64,000 nucleotides of DNA from G963676795 sp963677215 (GTDB lineage Bacteria; Desulfobacterota; Desulfuromonadia; Desulfuromonadales; Geopsychrobacteraceae), in the NCBI GenBank assembly GCA_963677215.1, contig OY781919.1, positions 3,596,001-3,660,000 on the forward strand, read 5' to 3'. Each line of letters opens with the position of its first letter. Position 1 is the stretch's first letter. Made by a program: the position numbers and the translations under genes. A model generated the notes under the pieces. That model made no database searches and had not been told where the DNA came from. It was given only the letters and a program-made list of their open reading frames with translations. This document shows positions 33,743 to 42,515 of the stretch, one piece after another.

Positions 33743-34978
33743 TCAATCTGAAAAACTGTTACACGCCTGCTTGACCATGCGACACTCGTCACATTTGACC
33801 GGCACCTCGCCTTGACGCTGATAGAGCGGACTCATATCGCGCAGGCGCTGAACGATCGGCGGAAGTTCGGCAAGGACGTAATCTATTTCTTCTTCGGTGT
33901 TGTCTGCACCGAGGCTGAAGCGGGTACTGGAATGGGCCAGGACCACATCAACCCCCATGGCCCCCATGACGTGCGATGGTTCAAGCGAACCGGACGTACA
34001 GGCCGAACCGGAGGAAGCCGCAATCCCCTTCATGTCGAAGAACAGCAGCAACGATTCACCTTCGATATAATTGAAGCTGACGTTCAGGGTATTCGGCAGA
34101 CGCAGGTCTGCATTCGGATGGCCGTTGAGCTTGACCTCCGGAATGGTCTCCATAATCCCCTTTTCCAGTTTGTCACGCAGTTTGCGAACATAGGCGTAAT
34201 CATGCTCCATGTTCTGTCTGGACAGCTCACAGGCGACCCCAAGACCGACGATACTGGCGACGTTGTGGGTTCCGGCCCGGCGATTGCGCTCCTGGTGACC
34301 GCCGTGCATAAACTTGCCAAGCCGGGTGCCGCGCTTCAGGTACATGGCGCCGATCCCTTTCGGGGCGCCGATCTTGTGCCCGGAGATGACAGCCATATCG
34401 ACATTCGCCTTGCGCACGTCGATCGGCAGCTTGCCGGCAGCCTGAACGGCATCAGCATGGAAACGGACCTTGTGCTTTCTGGCGATCTGGCCGATCTCCT
34501 CGATCGGGAAGATGTTGCCGGTTTCGTTGTTGGCCCACATGACGGAGATCAGGATGGTTTTATCTGTGATCGCCGCTTCAAGTTCGGCAAGATCGAGTGA
34601 ACCGTTCTCATCGACCCCAAGGTAGGTCACCTCAAAGCCCTGGGTTTCCAGGTACTGACAGGTTTCAAGAACCGCCGGGTGCTCAACCGCGGTGGTGATG
34701 ATATGATTCCCCCTGTCCTTCAGGGCGTCACAGGTTCCCTTGATGGCGTGATTGTCTCCTTCACTGCCGCAGGACAGAAAGATAACCTCTGCGGGTGAAC
34801 AATTGAGCAGATCGGCGACCTGGGCCCGGGCGTTTTCAATCGCCCCGCTGACCATCCGGCCAGCCCAGTGAACGCTTGACGGATTACCGAACTGTTCACG
34901 GAAAAATGGCAACATCGCCTCCAGAACCTCAGGTTTGACCGCAGTCGTTGCGTTGTTGTCCATGTAAATCTTTTTCAC
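33743..34978 (-). CDS. nifS: Cysteine desulfurase, NifS/IscS type
   Basis: A 411-residue PLP enzyme that takes sulfur from cysteine for Fe-S clusters and tRNA thiolation. It begins VKKIYMDNNATTAVKPEVLE from a GTG at 34978 with GGAGG 5 nt before; the longer open frame lacks such a site. The PLP lysine is in MAVISGHKIGAPKGIGAMYL and the sulfur-carrying Cys in AASSGSACTSGSLEPSHVMG. The C-terminal tail has extra cysteines (CDECRMVKQAC), absent in E. coli IscS; their role is unknown. It sits between the Rrf2 regulator and the scaffold gene. Confidence 0.96.
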   Translation of the reverse strand: MKKIYMDNNATTAVKPEVLEAMLPFFREQFGNPSSVHWAGRMVSGAIENARAQVADLLNCSPAEVIFLSCGSEGDNHAIKGTCDALKDRGNHIITTAVEHPAVLETCQYLETQGFEVTYLGVDENGSLDLAELEAAITDKTILISVMWANNETGNIFPIEEIGQIARKHKVRFHADAVQAAGKLPIDVRKANVDMAVISGHKIGAPKGIGAMYLKRGTRLGKFMHGGHQERNRRAGTHNVASIVGLGVACELSRQNMEHDYAYVRKLRDKLEKGIMETIPEVKLNGHPNADLRLPNTLNVSFNYIEGESLLLFFDMKGIAASSGSACTSGSLEPSHVMGAMGVDVVLAHSSTRFSLGADNTEEEIDYVLAELPPIVQRLRDMSPLYQRQGEVPVKCDECRMVKQACNSFSD

Positions 34979-34998
34979 ACTGTCCTCCAAAAATATAT

Positions 34999-35433
34999 CT
35001 AGCTTAAAACCCTGGCCTGCATGCGGCGCCGTCCGTCCCTGGTTAAATCTTCCAGAGTCATTGACGCGAGGAATTGACGTATCTGATTGCCAAGACCGTG
35101 CCAAACCGATTGAGTTGTGCATTCCGCGTCACAACTGCAGCTTCCGTCATCGTTCATACAGGAAAGTGGAACCAGGGTTTCTTCGACTGTGTCTATTATT
35201 TCATCAATTCTGATCTGATCTGCCGCTCTTGCCAACACGTAACCACCACCAGGGCCCCTGACACTCTGGACGATATTACCGCGCCGCAACTTGACGAACA
35301 GCTGCTCCAGATAATTGAGAGAGATCTTTTCACGCTCGGAGATCTCCTTGATCGTCACCGGATACCCCTCACTGGTCAGATTCAGGCTGACCAGAGCGCG
35401 CACTGCATATTGAGCTTTGGTCGACATTCTCAT
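34999..35433 (-). CDS. iscR: Rrf2-family Fe-S regulator, IscR-like
   Basis: A 144-residue winged-helix regulator starting MRMSTKAQYAVRALVSLNLT. The recognition region is TIKEISEREKISLNYLEQLF followed by VKLRRGNIVQSVRGPGGGYV. Four cysteines (SCMNDDGSCSCDAEC, residues about 93-107) and a His (VWHGL) could hold a [2Fe-2S] cluster as in IscR. ATG at 35433 lies 1 bp after the cysE stop. IscR-type half-sites precede cysE, the first gene, so autoregulation in response to Fe-S supply is likely. A cysteine-sensing CymR-like role is possible given the linkage to cysE. Confidence 0.9.
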   Translation of the reverse strand: MRMSTKAQYAVRALVSLNLTSEGYPVTIKEISEREKISLNYLEQLFVKLRRGNIVQSVRGPGGGYVLARAADQIRIDEIIDTVEETLVPLSCMNDDGSCSCDAECTTQSVWHGLGNQIRQFLASMTLEDLTRDGRRRMQARVLS

Positions 35434-35434
35434 A

Positions 35435-36121
35435 TCAGTTGACTTCCTCGTGCTGACGCCCCTCTTCCCGGGAATCGCCATGCACCTGATCCTGAAGGGA
35501 ATCGAGCTGCTTCTCAAGGCGACGGATCTGATCAAAGACACAGCTGACCGCCTTGGCCACCGGGTCGGGCAGCAGATCATGCTGAAGATCGACCCCCTGA
35601 CGTTTCTCCGAAGACAGAACAACGCGACCGGGAATACCTACAACGGTTGCATGGGCGGGAACTTCCTTGACGACTACGGAATTTGAACCGATCTTGCTGT
35701 GATCCCCAACCATGAACGGACCGAGAATCTTGGCCCCGGCACCAACGACAACGTTGTTGCCTAGAGTCGGATGGCGCTTCTCCTTCGCCCAGGAGGTCCC
35801 TCCCAGGGTCACACCATGATAGAGGGTGCAATCATCGCCAACGACTGCCGTTTCACCGATAACGACACCCATGCCATGATCGATGAACAGACGATGACCG
35901 ATCTTGGCACCCGGATGGATTTCAATACCGGTGAGAAAACGGCTGATGTGAGACAAAAAGCGCCCAAGGAACTTGCATTTCCGCACCCACAACCAGTGAG
36001 AAATGCGATAGAAGAGGATAGCGTGGAATCCGGGATAGCAGAAGATGATCTCAAAGACATTTCTGACCGCAGGATCACGTTCAAAAACGACTTTCATATC
36101 TTCTTTCAACATGCTAAACAT
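35435..36121 (-). CDS. cysE: Serine O-acetyltransferase
   Basis: A 228-residue enzyme that makes O-acetylserine, the precursor of cysteine. The left-handed beta-helix repeats are visible: GIEIHPGAKIGHRLFIDHGM, GVVIGETAVVGDDCTLYHGV, TLGGTSWAKEKRHPTLGNNV and VVGAGAKILGPFMVGDHSKI. ATG at 36121 has GGAG 8 nt upstream and is preferred to the GTG at 36127. It is the first gene of the operon, so cysteine synthesis, its desulfuration and Fe-S assembly are made together. The C-terminal 40 residues are charged and variable. Confidence 0.95.
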   Translation of the reverse strand: MFSMLKEDMKVVFERDPAVRNVFEIIFCYPGFHAILFYRISHWLWVRKCKFLGRFLSHISRFLTGIEIHPGAKIGHRLFIDHGMGVVIGETAVVGDDCTLYHGVTLGGTSWAKEKRHPTLGNNVVVGAGAKILGPFMVGDHSKIGSNSVVVKEVPAHATVVGIPGRVVLSSEKRQGVDLQHDLLPDPVAKAVSCVFDQIRRLEKQLDSLQDQVHGDSREEGRQHEEVN

Positions 36122-36219
36122 CTGCACAGCTCCAACCTTGATTATCTCTTAATAAAATAAATAAATAGCCCGACTGATCTTTAGTGATGCCGATCACATC
36201 AGGCAAGGTCAGGACTATC

Positions 36220-36267
36220 ATACCTTAGTAAAACTGTCAATTTTTTTAAAACATTTTAGTCAGGTAT
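36220..36267 (-). promoter_or_regulatory. Two IscR-like operator sites before cysE operon
   Basis: On the plus strand 36220-36244 begins ATACCTTAGTAAAACTGTCA and matches the E. coli IscR type I pattern (ATA-S-YY-GACT-R-WWW-Y-AGTC-RR-S-TAT) at about 19 of 25 positions. On the minus strand 36267-36243 begins ATACCTGACTAAAATG, a perfect left half with a poor right half. A TTGACA -35 for the cysE operon lies between them (minus strand, 36240-36235). The placement suits repression by the IscR-like protein encoded in the operon. Confidence 0.58.
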
Positions 36268-36313
36268 TCACAGAACGGAAAAATCGACGTTAGCAATTGA
36301 AAGGTATAAAGCT

Positions 36314-36342
36314 TCGACAAGAGATGCCATTTTTACTATAAT
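36314..36342 (+). promoter_or_regulatory. Fumarase gene promoter
   Basis: TCGACA (36314-36319), 17-nt spacer, TATAAT (36337-36342): a near-consensus sigma70 promoter 69 nt before the fumarase start codon. The IscR-like sites of the divergent operon are more than 45 bp upstream. Confidence 0.7.
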
Positions 36343-36410
36343 GACGTTTTACTGCCTAAAGCATCGGCCTATATAGTTCCAATGAAATCCACGATCAAGG
36401 AGAGAAAATC

Positions 36411-38033
36411 ATGCCTGAATTCAGATATCAGGACCCCCTGCCGCTGAATGCGGACCAGACCCAATACTACAAAATCGAAGGCTCTGAAGCCTACGTCAAC
36501 TGCGTAGAATTCGAAGGTCGCGAAATCATCAAGGTCGCCCCCGAGGCACTGACCGTGCTGGCCAATACGGCGATGCGCGATGTCTCCTTCCTGCTGCGCG
36601 CTGAACACAACGAACAGGTCGCCAGCATCCTCAGCGATCCTGAGGCCTCAAACAACGATCGCGGTGTCGCCATGGCCTTTTTGCGCAATGCCGAGATCTC
36701 CGCCAGCTTCGAGCTGCCGCTCTGCCAGGACACCGGCACGGCAACGGTCATCGGCAAAAAAGGGGAACAGGTCTGGACCGGAACCAACGACGCAGAAAAA
36801 ATATCGGCCGGGGTCTTCCGCACCTACACTGAAGAAAACCTGCGTTACAGCCAGACAGTCGCCCTCGACATGTACAAAGAGAAGAATACCGGTACCAATC
36901 TGCCGGCCCAGATCGATCTCTACGCCACCGAGGGCGATGCCTATAAATTCCTCTTTATCGCCAAAGGCGGCGGCTCAGCCAACAAGACCATGCTCTACCA
37001 GGAGACAAAGGCACTGCTCAACCCTGAGACGTTGGAGAAGTTCCTGATCGCCAAGATGAAAACCATCGGCACCGCCGCCTGCCCCCCCTACCACCTGGCT
37101 TTTGTCATCGGTGGCACCTCGGCCGATGCCTGCATGAAAACTGTCAAACTGGCCACCGCCCGCTATCTCGACGGGCTGCCGACCGAAGGGAATGAGCACG
37201 GCCAGGCCTTCCGCGACCTGGAGCTTGAAGCCAAGCTGCTCAAGGCCGCCCAGGAGCTCGGCATCGGCGCTCAGTTCGGCGGCAAATACTTCGCCCATGA
37301 CGTCCGCGTCATCCGCCTGCCTCGCCATGGTGCATCCTGCCCGGTCGGCATGGCAGTCTCCTGCTCGGCGGACCGCAACATCAAGGCCAAGATCACCCGC
37401 GACGGCCTGTTCGTCGAGCAGCTCGACCGTAACCCCGGCCGCCTGATTCCGGAGAAATACCGGACCGGCAAGCACAGCCACGGCACCAAGATCAACCTGG
37501 ATCGTCCCATGGCTGAAGTTCTGGCCGACCTGACCAAGCTCCAAGTCGGCGCCCCGCTGCTGCTTGACGGGACCATTGTCGTCGGCCGCGACATCGCCCA
37601 CGCCAAATTCAAGGAGATCCTCGACAGCGGCAAGCCGTTGCCGGATTACCTCAAACAGCACCCGATCTACTACGCCGGACCGGCCAAGACCCCTGAAGGC
37701 AAGCCGTCCGGATCCTTCGGACCGACCACGGCCGGGCGCATGGACAGCTATGTCGATCTGCTCCAGAGCAACGGCGGCTCCATGGTCATGATCGCCAAGG
37801 GCAACCGCAGCCAGCAGGTCACCGACGCCTGCGCCAAGCACGGCGGGTTCTACCTCGGCTCGATCGGCGGACCGGCGGCCGTACTAGCTGAAGAAAACAT
37901 CAAAAAGGTCGAATGTATCGATTTTCCGGAACTCGGCATGGAAGCTGTCTGGAAGATCGAGGTTGTCGATTTCCCGGCCTTTATCCTGGTCGATGACAAA
38001 GGAAACGACTTCTTCAAGCAGCTCGGCCTGTAA
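36411..38033 (+). CDS. fumA: Class I fumarate hydratase (Fe-S)
   Basis: A 540-residue single-chain class I fumarase interconverting fumarate and malate with an oxygen-sensitive [4Fe-4S] cluster. N-terminal domain features include SFELPLCQDTGTATVIGKKG and GGSANKTMLYQETKALLNPE with TIGTAACPPYHLAFVIGGTS; the C-terminal beta domain has LLLDGTIVVGRDIAHAKFKE, IYYAGPAKTPEGKPSGSFGP TTAGRMDSYV and MVMIAKGNRSQQVTDACAKH. The candidate cluster cysteines are in the PLCQD, AACPP and similar segments. Length is normal for the fused form. Monocistronic, with its own promoter and terminator. Confidence 0.95.
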   Translation: MPEFRYQDPLPLNADQTQYYKIEGSEAYVNCVEFEGREIIKVAPEALTVLANTAMRDVSFLLRAEHNEQVASILSDPEASNNDRGVAMAFLRNAEISASFELPLCQDTGTATVIGKKGEQVWTGTNDAEKISAGVFRTYTEENLRYSQTVALDMYKEKNTGTNLPAQIDLYATEGDAYKFLFIAKGGGSANKTMLYQETKALLNPETLEKFLIAKMKTIGTAACPPYHLAFVIGGTSADACMKTVKLATARYLDGLPTEGNEHGQAFRDLELEAKLLKAAQELGIGAQFGGKYFAHDVRVIRLPRHGASCPVGMAVSCSADRNIKAKITRDGLFVEQLDRNPGRLIPEKYRTGKHSHGTKINLDRPMAEVLADLTKLQVGAPLLLDGTIVVGRDIAHAKFKEILDSGKPLPDYLKQHPIYYAGPAKTPEGKPSGSFGPTTAGRMDSYVDLLQSNGGSMVMIAKGNRSQQVTDACAKHGGFYLGSIGGPAAVLAEENIKKVECIDFPELGMEAVWKIEVVDFPAFILVDDKGNDFFKQLGL

Positions 38034-38058
38034 CAGCAACGCTACAGAAACCAGACAG

Positions 38059-38090
38059 AGCCTCATCAGCAATGATGGGGCTTTTGTTTT
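38059..38090 (+). terminator. Fumarase gene terminator
   Basis: AGCCTCATCA (38059-38068) and TGATGGGGCT (38073-38082) pair over ten positions with one G-U and a GCAA loop, followed by TTTTGTTTT. It lies 26 nt past the fumarase stop. Confidence 0.87.
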
Positions 38091-38165
38091 GACCTGACAG
38101 GCCACATACTGATTTAATACAACAGATTACCGGTCTGTCCATTAACTTTTTCCAGGTCAATTATC

Positions 38166-40682
38166 ATGCTGTCAAAGTTTTCAAGATTTTATGAAGTTGC
38201 GGTGCTGAAACGCCCCATGACCTCCCTTATCGTTCTGATCCTGATCATTATCGCTGTCGGCTCAGCGACCAGCAGGTTTCGTCTTGATGCCTCTGCCGAC
38301 TCCCTGCTGCTCGAAAACGATCAGGACCTGAAATACTTCCGCTCGATCAATGCCCGTTACGGCACAACCGATTTCGTCGTCATCAGCTATTCTCCCCAGG
38401 GGGAACTGACCGATGAAGCCACCCTCAAGGACCTTGCCAGCCTTACCGCCAGCCTAGAGAAGCTGGAACGCGTCGCAAGCGTTACCAGCATCCTCAATGT
38501 ACCGCTGATCGACAGCCCGCGCATGAGCTTGAGCGAACTGAGCCAGGGAATCCGCACCCTGGGAGATTCGGACGTCGATCCGCAGCTGGCACTCCGGGAA
38601 TTCCGGTCCAGCCCCCTGTACAGCGACATGCTGGTCAGCCCCGACGCCAGAACAACGGCGCTGATGGTCAGCTTCAAGAAGGATGAGACCTATCACCGAC
38701 TGCTCAACGCGCGCAACAGCCTGCGTGAAAAGTCCTATGACGGCCCATTGACCGCAGCAGAAGATATTCTGCTGAAAAAGGCAACAGCGGAGTTTGACCA
38801 GTACAGCCGTCTGTTCAGCGAAAGAGAAGCACAGGATGTCGAACGGATTCGCCGGATCATGGATGAACACCGCAGCGGCGCGACTCTCTTCCTCGGCGGC
38901 GTACCTATGATCGTTGCCGACATGATCGACTTCATCCAGCACGATCTCGCCTCCTTCGGGGTCGGGGTGCTGGTCTTTCTGGTCGGCATGCTGATTATCA
39001 TCTTCCGGCGCTGGCAGTGGATCGTCCTGCCGATGATCTGTTGTTTCATGTCGGTGTTGTTCATGTTCGGTTTTCTCGGCTGGATCGGCTGGAAGGTCAC
39101 GGTCGTCTCGTCGAACTTCACCTCCCTGCTGCTGATCATCACCCTCTCGCTCTGCGTCCACCTGATCGTGCGTTACAATGAACTGTTCGAGGAGAAACCG
39201 GAGAGCAGCCACTTCGAAAAAGTCAGGGAAATGGTCTTCAGCAAAGCGGTTCCGAGCATCTTCACCGCCCTGACCACCATTGTCGCCTTCGTCTCTCTGA
39301 TCACCAGCGATATCCGTCCGGTCATCGATTTCGGCTGGATGATGGCAATCGGCATCACCTTCGCTCTGATCATCAGTTTCATTCTTTTTCCGGCCGGCCT
39401 GCTGCTGGTTAAAGAGCCGACCCGCTTCACCTCGCGCTTCGACATCACCGGCGCCATCACCAGGGCCTGCGCGACCTGGGTCGAAAAACGCAAGGCGCTG
39501 ACCCTGACGATCTTTATTCTGATCACAGCCATCAGTCTTTACGGGATGTCGATCCTCACGGTGGAAAACCGCTTCATCGACTATTTCAAACCGACTACCG
39601 AAATCTACCGGGGGATGGAGCTGATCGATCGTCAGCTCGGCGGCACGACCCCCCTTGACATCATCCTCGACGCGGATGCCGAATTCTTTGCGGCCAAGGA
39701 TCGGCAGACAGTGGCAGCGGATGACCCTTTTGCCGACGACTTTTTCGAAGAAGAGCAGACCGATGAAGGGCTCTCCGGCAGCAGTTACTGGTACAACAGC
39801 TACCAGGTCGACAGGCTCGAACAGATTCAGAGTTATCTGGAAGGACTGAAAGAGACCGGCAAAGTCCTCTCCATGGCAACAACCTTCAGCCTGATGAAGA
39901 TGGTCAACGAGGACAAGCCACTCGACAACATCTCCCTGGCTGTCATCCACAAGAAACTGCCCGAGGTCATCAACGATGCCCTGTTCCGCCCCTACATGTC
40001 AGAGGACGGCAACCAGGTGCGCTTCTCGCTCCGGATCATCGATTCGGAACCGAGTCTGCGCCGCGATGCCTTTCTGACCAGGGTCAAGACAGACCTGATC
40101 GAAAAATTCGATCTCAAGCCGGAACAGGTCCACCTGACCGGCATGTTCGTACTCTATAACAATGTCCTGCAGAGCCTGTTTGATTCCCAGATCATGACTA
40201 TCGGTGTCGTCTTTCTGGTCATCATGCTGATGTTCCTCCTCCAGTTCAGAAGCCTGCGTCTGGCGATCATCGCGATCATCCCCAACCTGATCTCGGCAGG
40301 AACCGTGCTGGGACTGATGGGGCTGATGCGTATTCCGCTCGACATCATGACCATCACCATTGCGGCGATCACCATCGGCATCGCTGTCGACGATACAATC
40401 CACTATATCCATCGTTTCCGTGAGGAACGCGCCGAAGGCTATGAAGATCTGCAATCGATGCATCTGGCGCACCAGAGTGTCGGACGGGCGATGTTCTATA
40501 CCTCAGTGACCATTATCATCGGCTTTTCGATTCTCGGCTTTTCCAGTTTCAACCCGACCTTCTACTTCGGGCTGTTTACCGGAATGGCGATGCTGGTCGC
40601 CATGCTGGCCAACCTGACCCTGCTGCCGGTGCTTTTGCTCCTGTGGCGAGAAAAAAGTGCTAAACTGGTAGAAAAACGTTAA
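38166..40682 (+). CDS. RND/MMPL-family transporter
   Basis: An 838-residue inner-membrane exporter with two repeats, each of one helix, a large periplasmic domain and five more helices. Clear membrane segments: SLIVLILIIIAVGSATSRF, VGVLVFLVGMLIIIFRRWQW, SIFTALTTIVAFVSLITSDI, IMTIGVVFLVIMLMFLLQFR and the last run after residue 740. The proton-relay-like segment ITIGIAVDDTIHYIHRFREE is typical of the sterol-sensing/Patched-like subfamily. The second periplasmic loop contains a very acidic stretch (ADDPFADDFFEEEQTDEGLS). Substrate is unknown; lipids or hopanoids are candidates because no membrane-fusion or outer-membrane partner is adjacent. It probably stands alone. Confidence 0.88.
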   Translation: MLSKFSRFYEVAVLKRPMTSLIVLILIIIAVGSATSRFRLDASADSLLLENDQDLKYFRSINARYGTTDFVVISYSPQGELTDEATLKDLASLTASLEKLERVASVTSILNVPLIDSPRMSLSELSQGIRTLGDSDVDPQLALREFRSSPLYSDMLVSPDARTTALMVSFKKDETYHRLLNARNSLREKSYDGPLTAAEDILLKKATAEFDQYSRLFSEREAQDVERIRRIMDEHRSGATLFLGGVPMIVADMIDFIQHDLASFGVGVLVFLVGMLIIIFRRWQWIVLPMICCFMSVLFMFGFLGWIGWKVTVVSSNFTSLLLIITLSLCVHLIVRYNELFEEKPESSHFEKVREMVFSKAVPSIFTALTTIVAFVSLITSDIRPVIDFGWMMAIGITFALIISFILFPAGLLLVKEPTRFTSRFDITGAITRACATWVEKRKALTLTIFILITAISLYGMSILTVENRFIDYFKPTTEIYRGMELIDRQLGGTTPLDIILDADAEFFAAKDRQTVAADDPFADDFFEEEQTDEGLSGSSYWYNSYQVDRLEQIQSYLEGLKETGKVLSMATTFSLMKMVNEDKPLDNISLAVIHKKLPEVINDALFRPYMSEDGNQVRFSLRIIDSEPSLRRDAFLTRVKTDLIEKFDLKPEQVHLTGMFVLYNNVLQSLFDSQIMTIGVVFLVIMLMFLLQFRSLRLAIIAIIPNLISAGTVLGLMGLMRIPLDIMTITIAAITIGIAVDDTIHYIHRFREERAEGYEDLQSMHLAHQSVGRAMFYTSVTIIIGFSILGFSSFNPTFYFGLFTGMAMLVAMLANLTLLPVLLLLWREKSAKLVEKR

Positions 40683-40758
40683 AAACGCTAGCCTTTCCCG
40701 ACCAAACAGGATATGGTGCGCGTCTTTTGTAAAAACTCTTAGCAAAACGGACAATTCC

Positions 40759-42501
40759 ATGGCAGAAGAACGCACCATTTCCTTTTCAGATCTCGATCTT
40801 GATCCCAAAATTCTCAAAGTTGTCAACGAGATAGGTTATGAAACACCGACCCCGATTCAGCAGCAGAGCATTCCGCCCCTGCTGGCGGGCTGCGACCTGC
40901 TCGGCCAGGCACAGACCGGTACTGGAAAGACTGCGGCATTCTCTCTGCCCCTGCTCAGCCGCATCTCAATACGCAATGAGCATCCCCAGCTGCTGATCCT
41001 GACTCCGACCCGCGAACTGGCTCTCCAGGTCGCCGAGGCGATTCAGACCTACAGCCGCCACCTCAAAGGCTGCCACGTCCTGCCGATCTACGGCGGACAG
41101 AACATGGGCCAACAGTTGCGCCAGCTCAAGCGCGGCGTCCAGGTCGTCGTTGGCACCCCAGGACGGATCAAGGACCATCTCCAGCGGGGCACCCTGCGCC
41201 TCGACCGGATTCGCGCCGTCGTCATTGACGAAGCGGATGAAATGCTCAAGATGGGCTTCATCGACGACGTTGAAGAGATCCTGCAGAGCGCTCCCGAAGA
41301 TCGCCAGACTGCCCTCTTCTCGGCCACCATGCCGAAGGAGATACTAAGCGTTGCCCACAAGCACCTCAAGGACCCGGTCGACATCCGCATCAAGAGCAAA
41401 ACCTCGACGGTCGAGAAGATCACCCAGCGTTTCTGGCAGGTCAAAGGGCTGCATAAGCTCGATGCCTTGACCCGCATCCTTGAAGCCGAAGAGATCGATG
41501 CCATGATCATCTTCGTCCGCACCAAGGTCGCCACCGTTGAACTCTCGGAAAAGCTTGAAGCACGCGGCTTTTCCAGTGCCCCTCTGAATGGCGACATGAC
41601 TCAGCTGCTCAGGGAAAAAACCATCGAACGGCTCAAGGAAGGCTCGCTCGATATCGTCGTCGCAACCGATGTTGTCGCCCGCGGTCTCGATGTGCCGCGC
41701 ATCAGCCATGTCGTCAACTATGACATTCCGCACGACATCGAATCCTACATTCACCGTATCGGTCGGACCGGCCGGGCCGGACGTGAAGGCAAGGCGATCC
41801 TCTTTGTTGCACCACGCGAAAAACGGATGCTCAGCGCTATCGAACGGGCCACTAAACAGCCGATCAAGGCAATGGCCCTGCCCAGCCGCAATGACATCAC
41901 CAACCGCCGGATCAACCAGTTCAAGGAGCAGGTCGCCGAGATCCTTGAATCTCAGGAGCTTGAGTTCTTTGAAGAGCTGGTCGACGATCTGCAGAGCAGC
42001 TATGATATCGGCCATCGCAAGATTGCCGCGGCTCTGACCTATCTGCTGCAGAAGGAGCGCCCCCTCCAGCTAGATGAAACCTTCGTCGAAGAAGAGGTTG
42101 TCGAGGAAAGGCCAGAACGCAGAAGAGCAGGAGCACCACGCAACGCCAGCGGCCTGGTCTCCTACCGGGTTGAAGTCGGCCGTGTCCACGGTGTGAATCC
42201 GGGCAATCTGGTCGGCGCCCTGAGCAATGAAGGCAAGATCGACGCACGCAGCATCGGCCGGATCAACATCTTCGATCAGTTCACCCTGATCGATCTGCCG
42301 GAAGGAATTACCCCGGACCAGCTCCACAAAATGCGCAAGATCACCGTCTGCGACGAACAGCTGCAGATCAGCCTCGACAGTGGTGCTCCTGAGCGTGACG
42401 GCAAGAGAAAACCGTTTGGCAAAAAGAAGTTCGAAGGTGACAGAGGACCGAGAAACAAAAAGCCCTTTGCACCGAAACAGCGCAAAGGGCCCAAAAAGTA
42501 A
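40759..42501 (+). CDS. deaD: DEAD-box RNA helicase, DeaD/CsdA type
   Basis: A 580-residue ATP-dependent RNA helicase. Motifs in order: Q motif (TPIQQQSIPPLL), Walker A AQTGTGKTAAFSL, PTRELALQV, VGTPGRIKDHL, VIDEADEMLKMGF, SATMPKEI, IIFVRTKVATVELSE, ATDVVARGLDVPRI and HRIGRTGRAGREG. Residues about 470-545 form a DbpA-like RNA-binding domain (VSYRVEVGRVHGVNPGNLVG), followed by a basic Gly/Lys/Arg tail (KRKPFGKKKFEGDRGPRNKK). The combination matches CsdA/DeaD helicases of ribosome assembly and cold adaptation. ATG at 40759. Confidence 0.95.
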   Translation: MAEERTISFSDLDLDPKILKVVNEIGYETPTPIQQQSIPPLLAGCDLLGQAQTGTGKTAAFSLPLLSRISIRNEHPQLLILTPTRELALQVAEAIQTYSRHLKGCHVLPIYGGQNMGQQLRQLKRGVQVVVGTPGRIKDHLQRGTLRLDRIRAVVIDEADEMLKMGFIDDVEEILQSAPEDRQTALFSATMPKEILSVAHKHLKDPVDIRIKSKTSTVEKITQRFWQVKGLHKLDALTRILEAEEIDAMIIFVRTKVATVELSEKLEARGFSSAPLNGDMTQLLREKTIERLKEGSLDIVVATDVVARGLDVPRISHVVNYDIPHDIESYIHRIGRTGRAGREGKAILFVAPREKRMLSAIERATKQPIKAMALPSRNDITNRRINQFKEQVAEILESQELEFFEELVDDLQSSYDIGHRKIAAALTYLLQKERPLQLDETFVEEEVVEERPERRRAGAPRNASGLVSYRVEVGRVHGVNPGNLVGALSNEGKIDARSIGRINIFDQFTLIDLPEGITPDQLHKMRKITVCDEQLQISLDSGAPERDGKRKPFGKKKFEGDRGPRNKKPFAPKQRKGPKK

Positions 42502-42515
42502 CATCAGAAAAGAGA

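Noticed and set aside
38454..39950. 498-codon minus-strand frame rich in Asp, Glu and Gln
   Set aside because: Shadow of the RND transporter gene; the composition is that expected from reading membrane-helix codons backwards.
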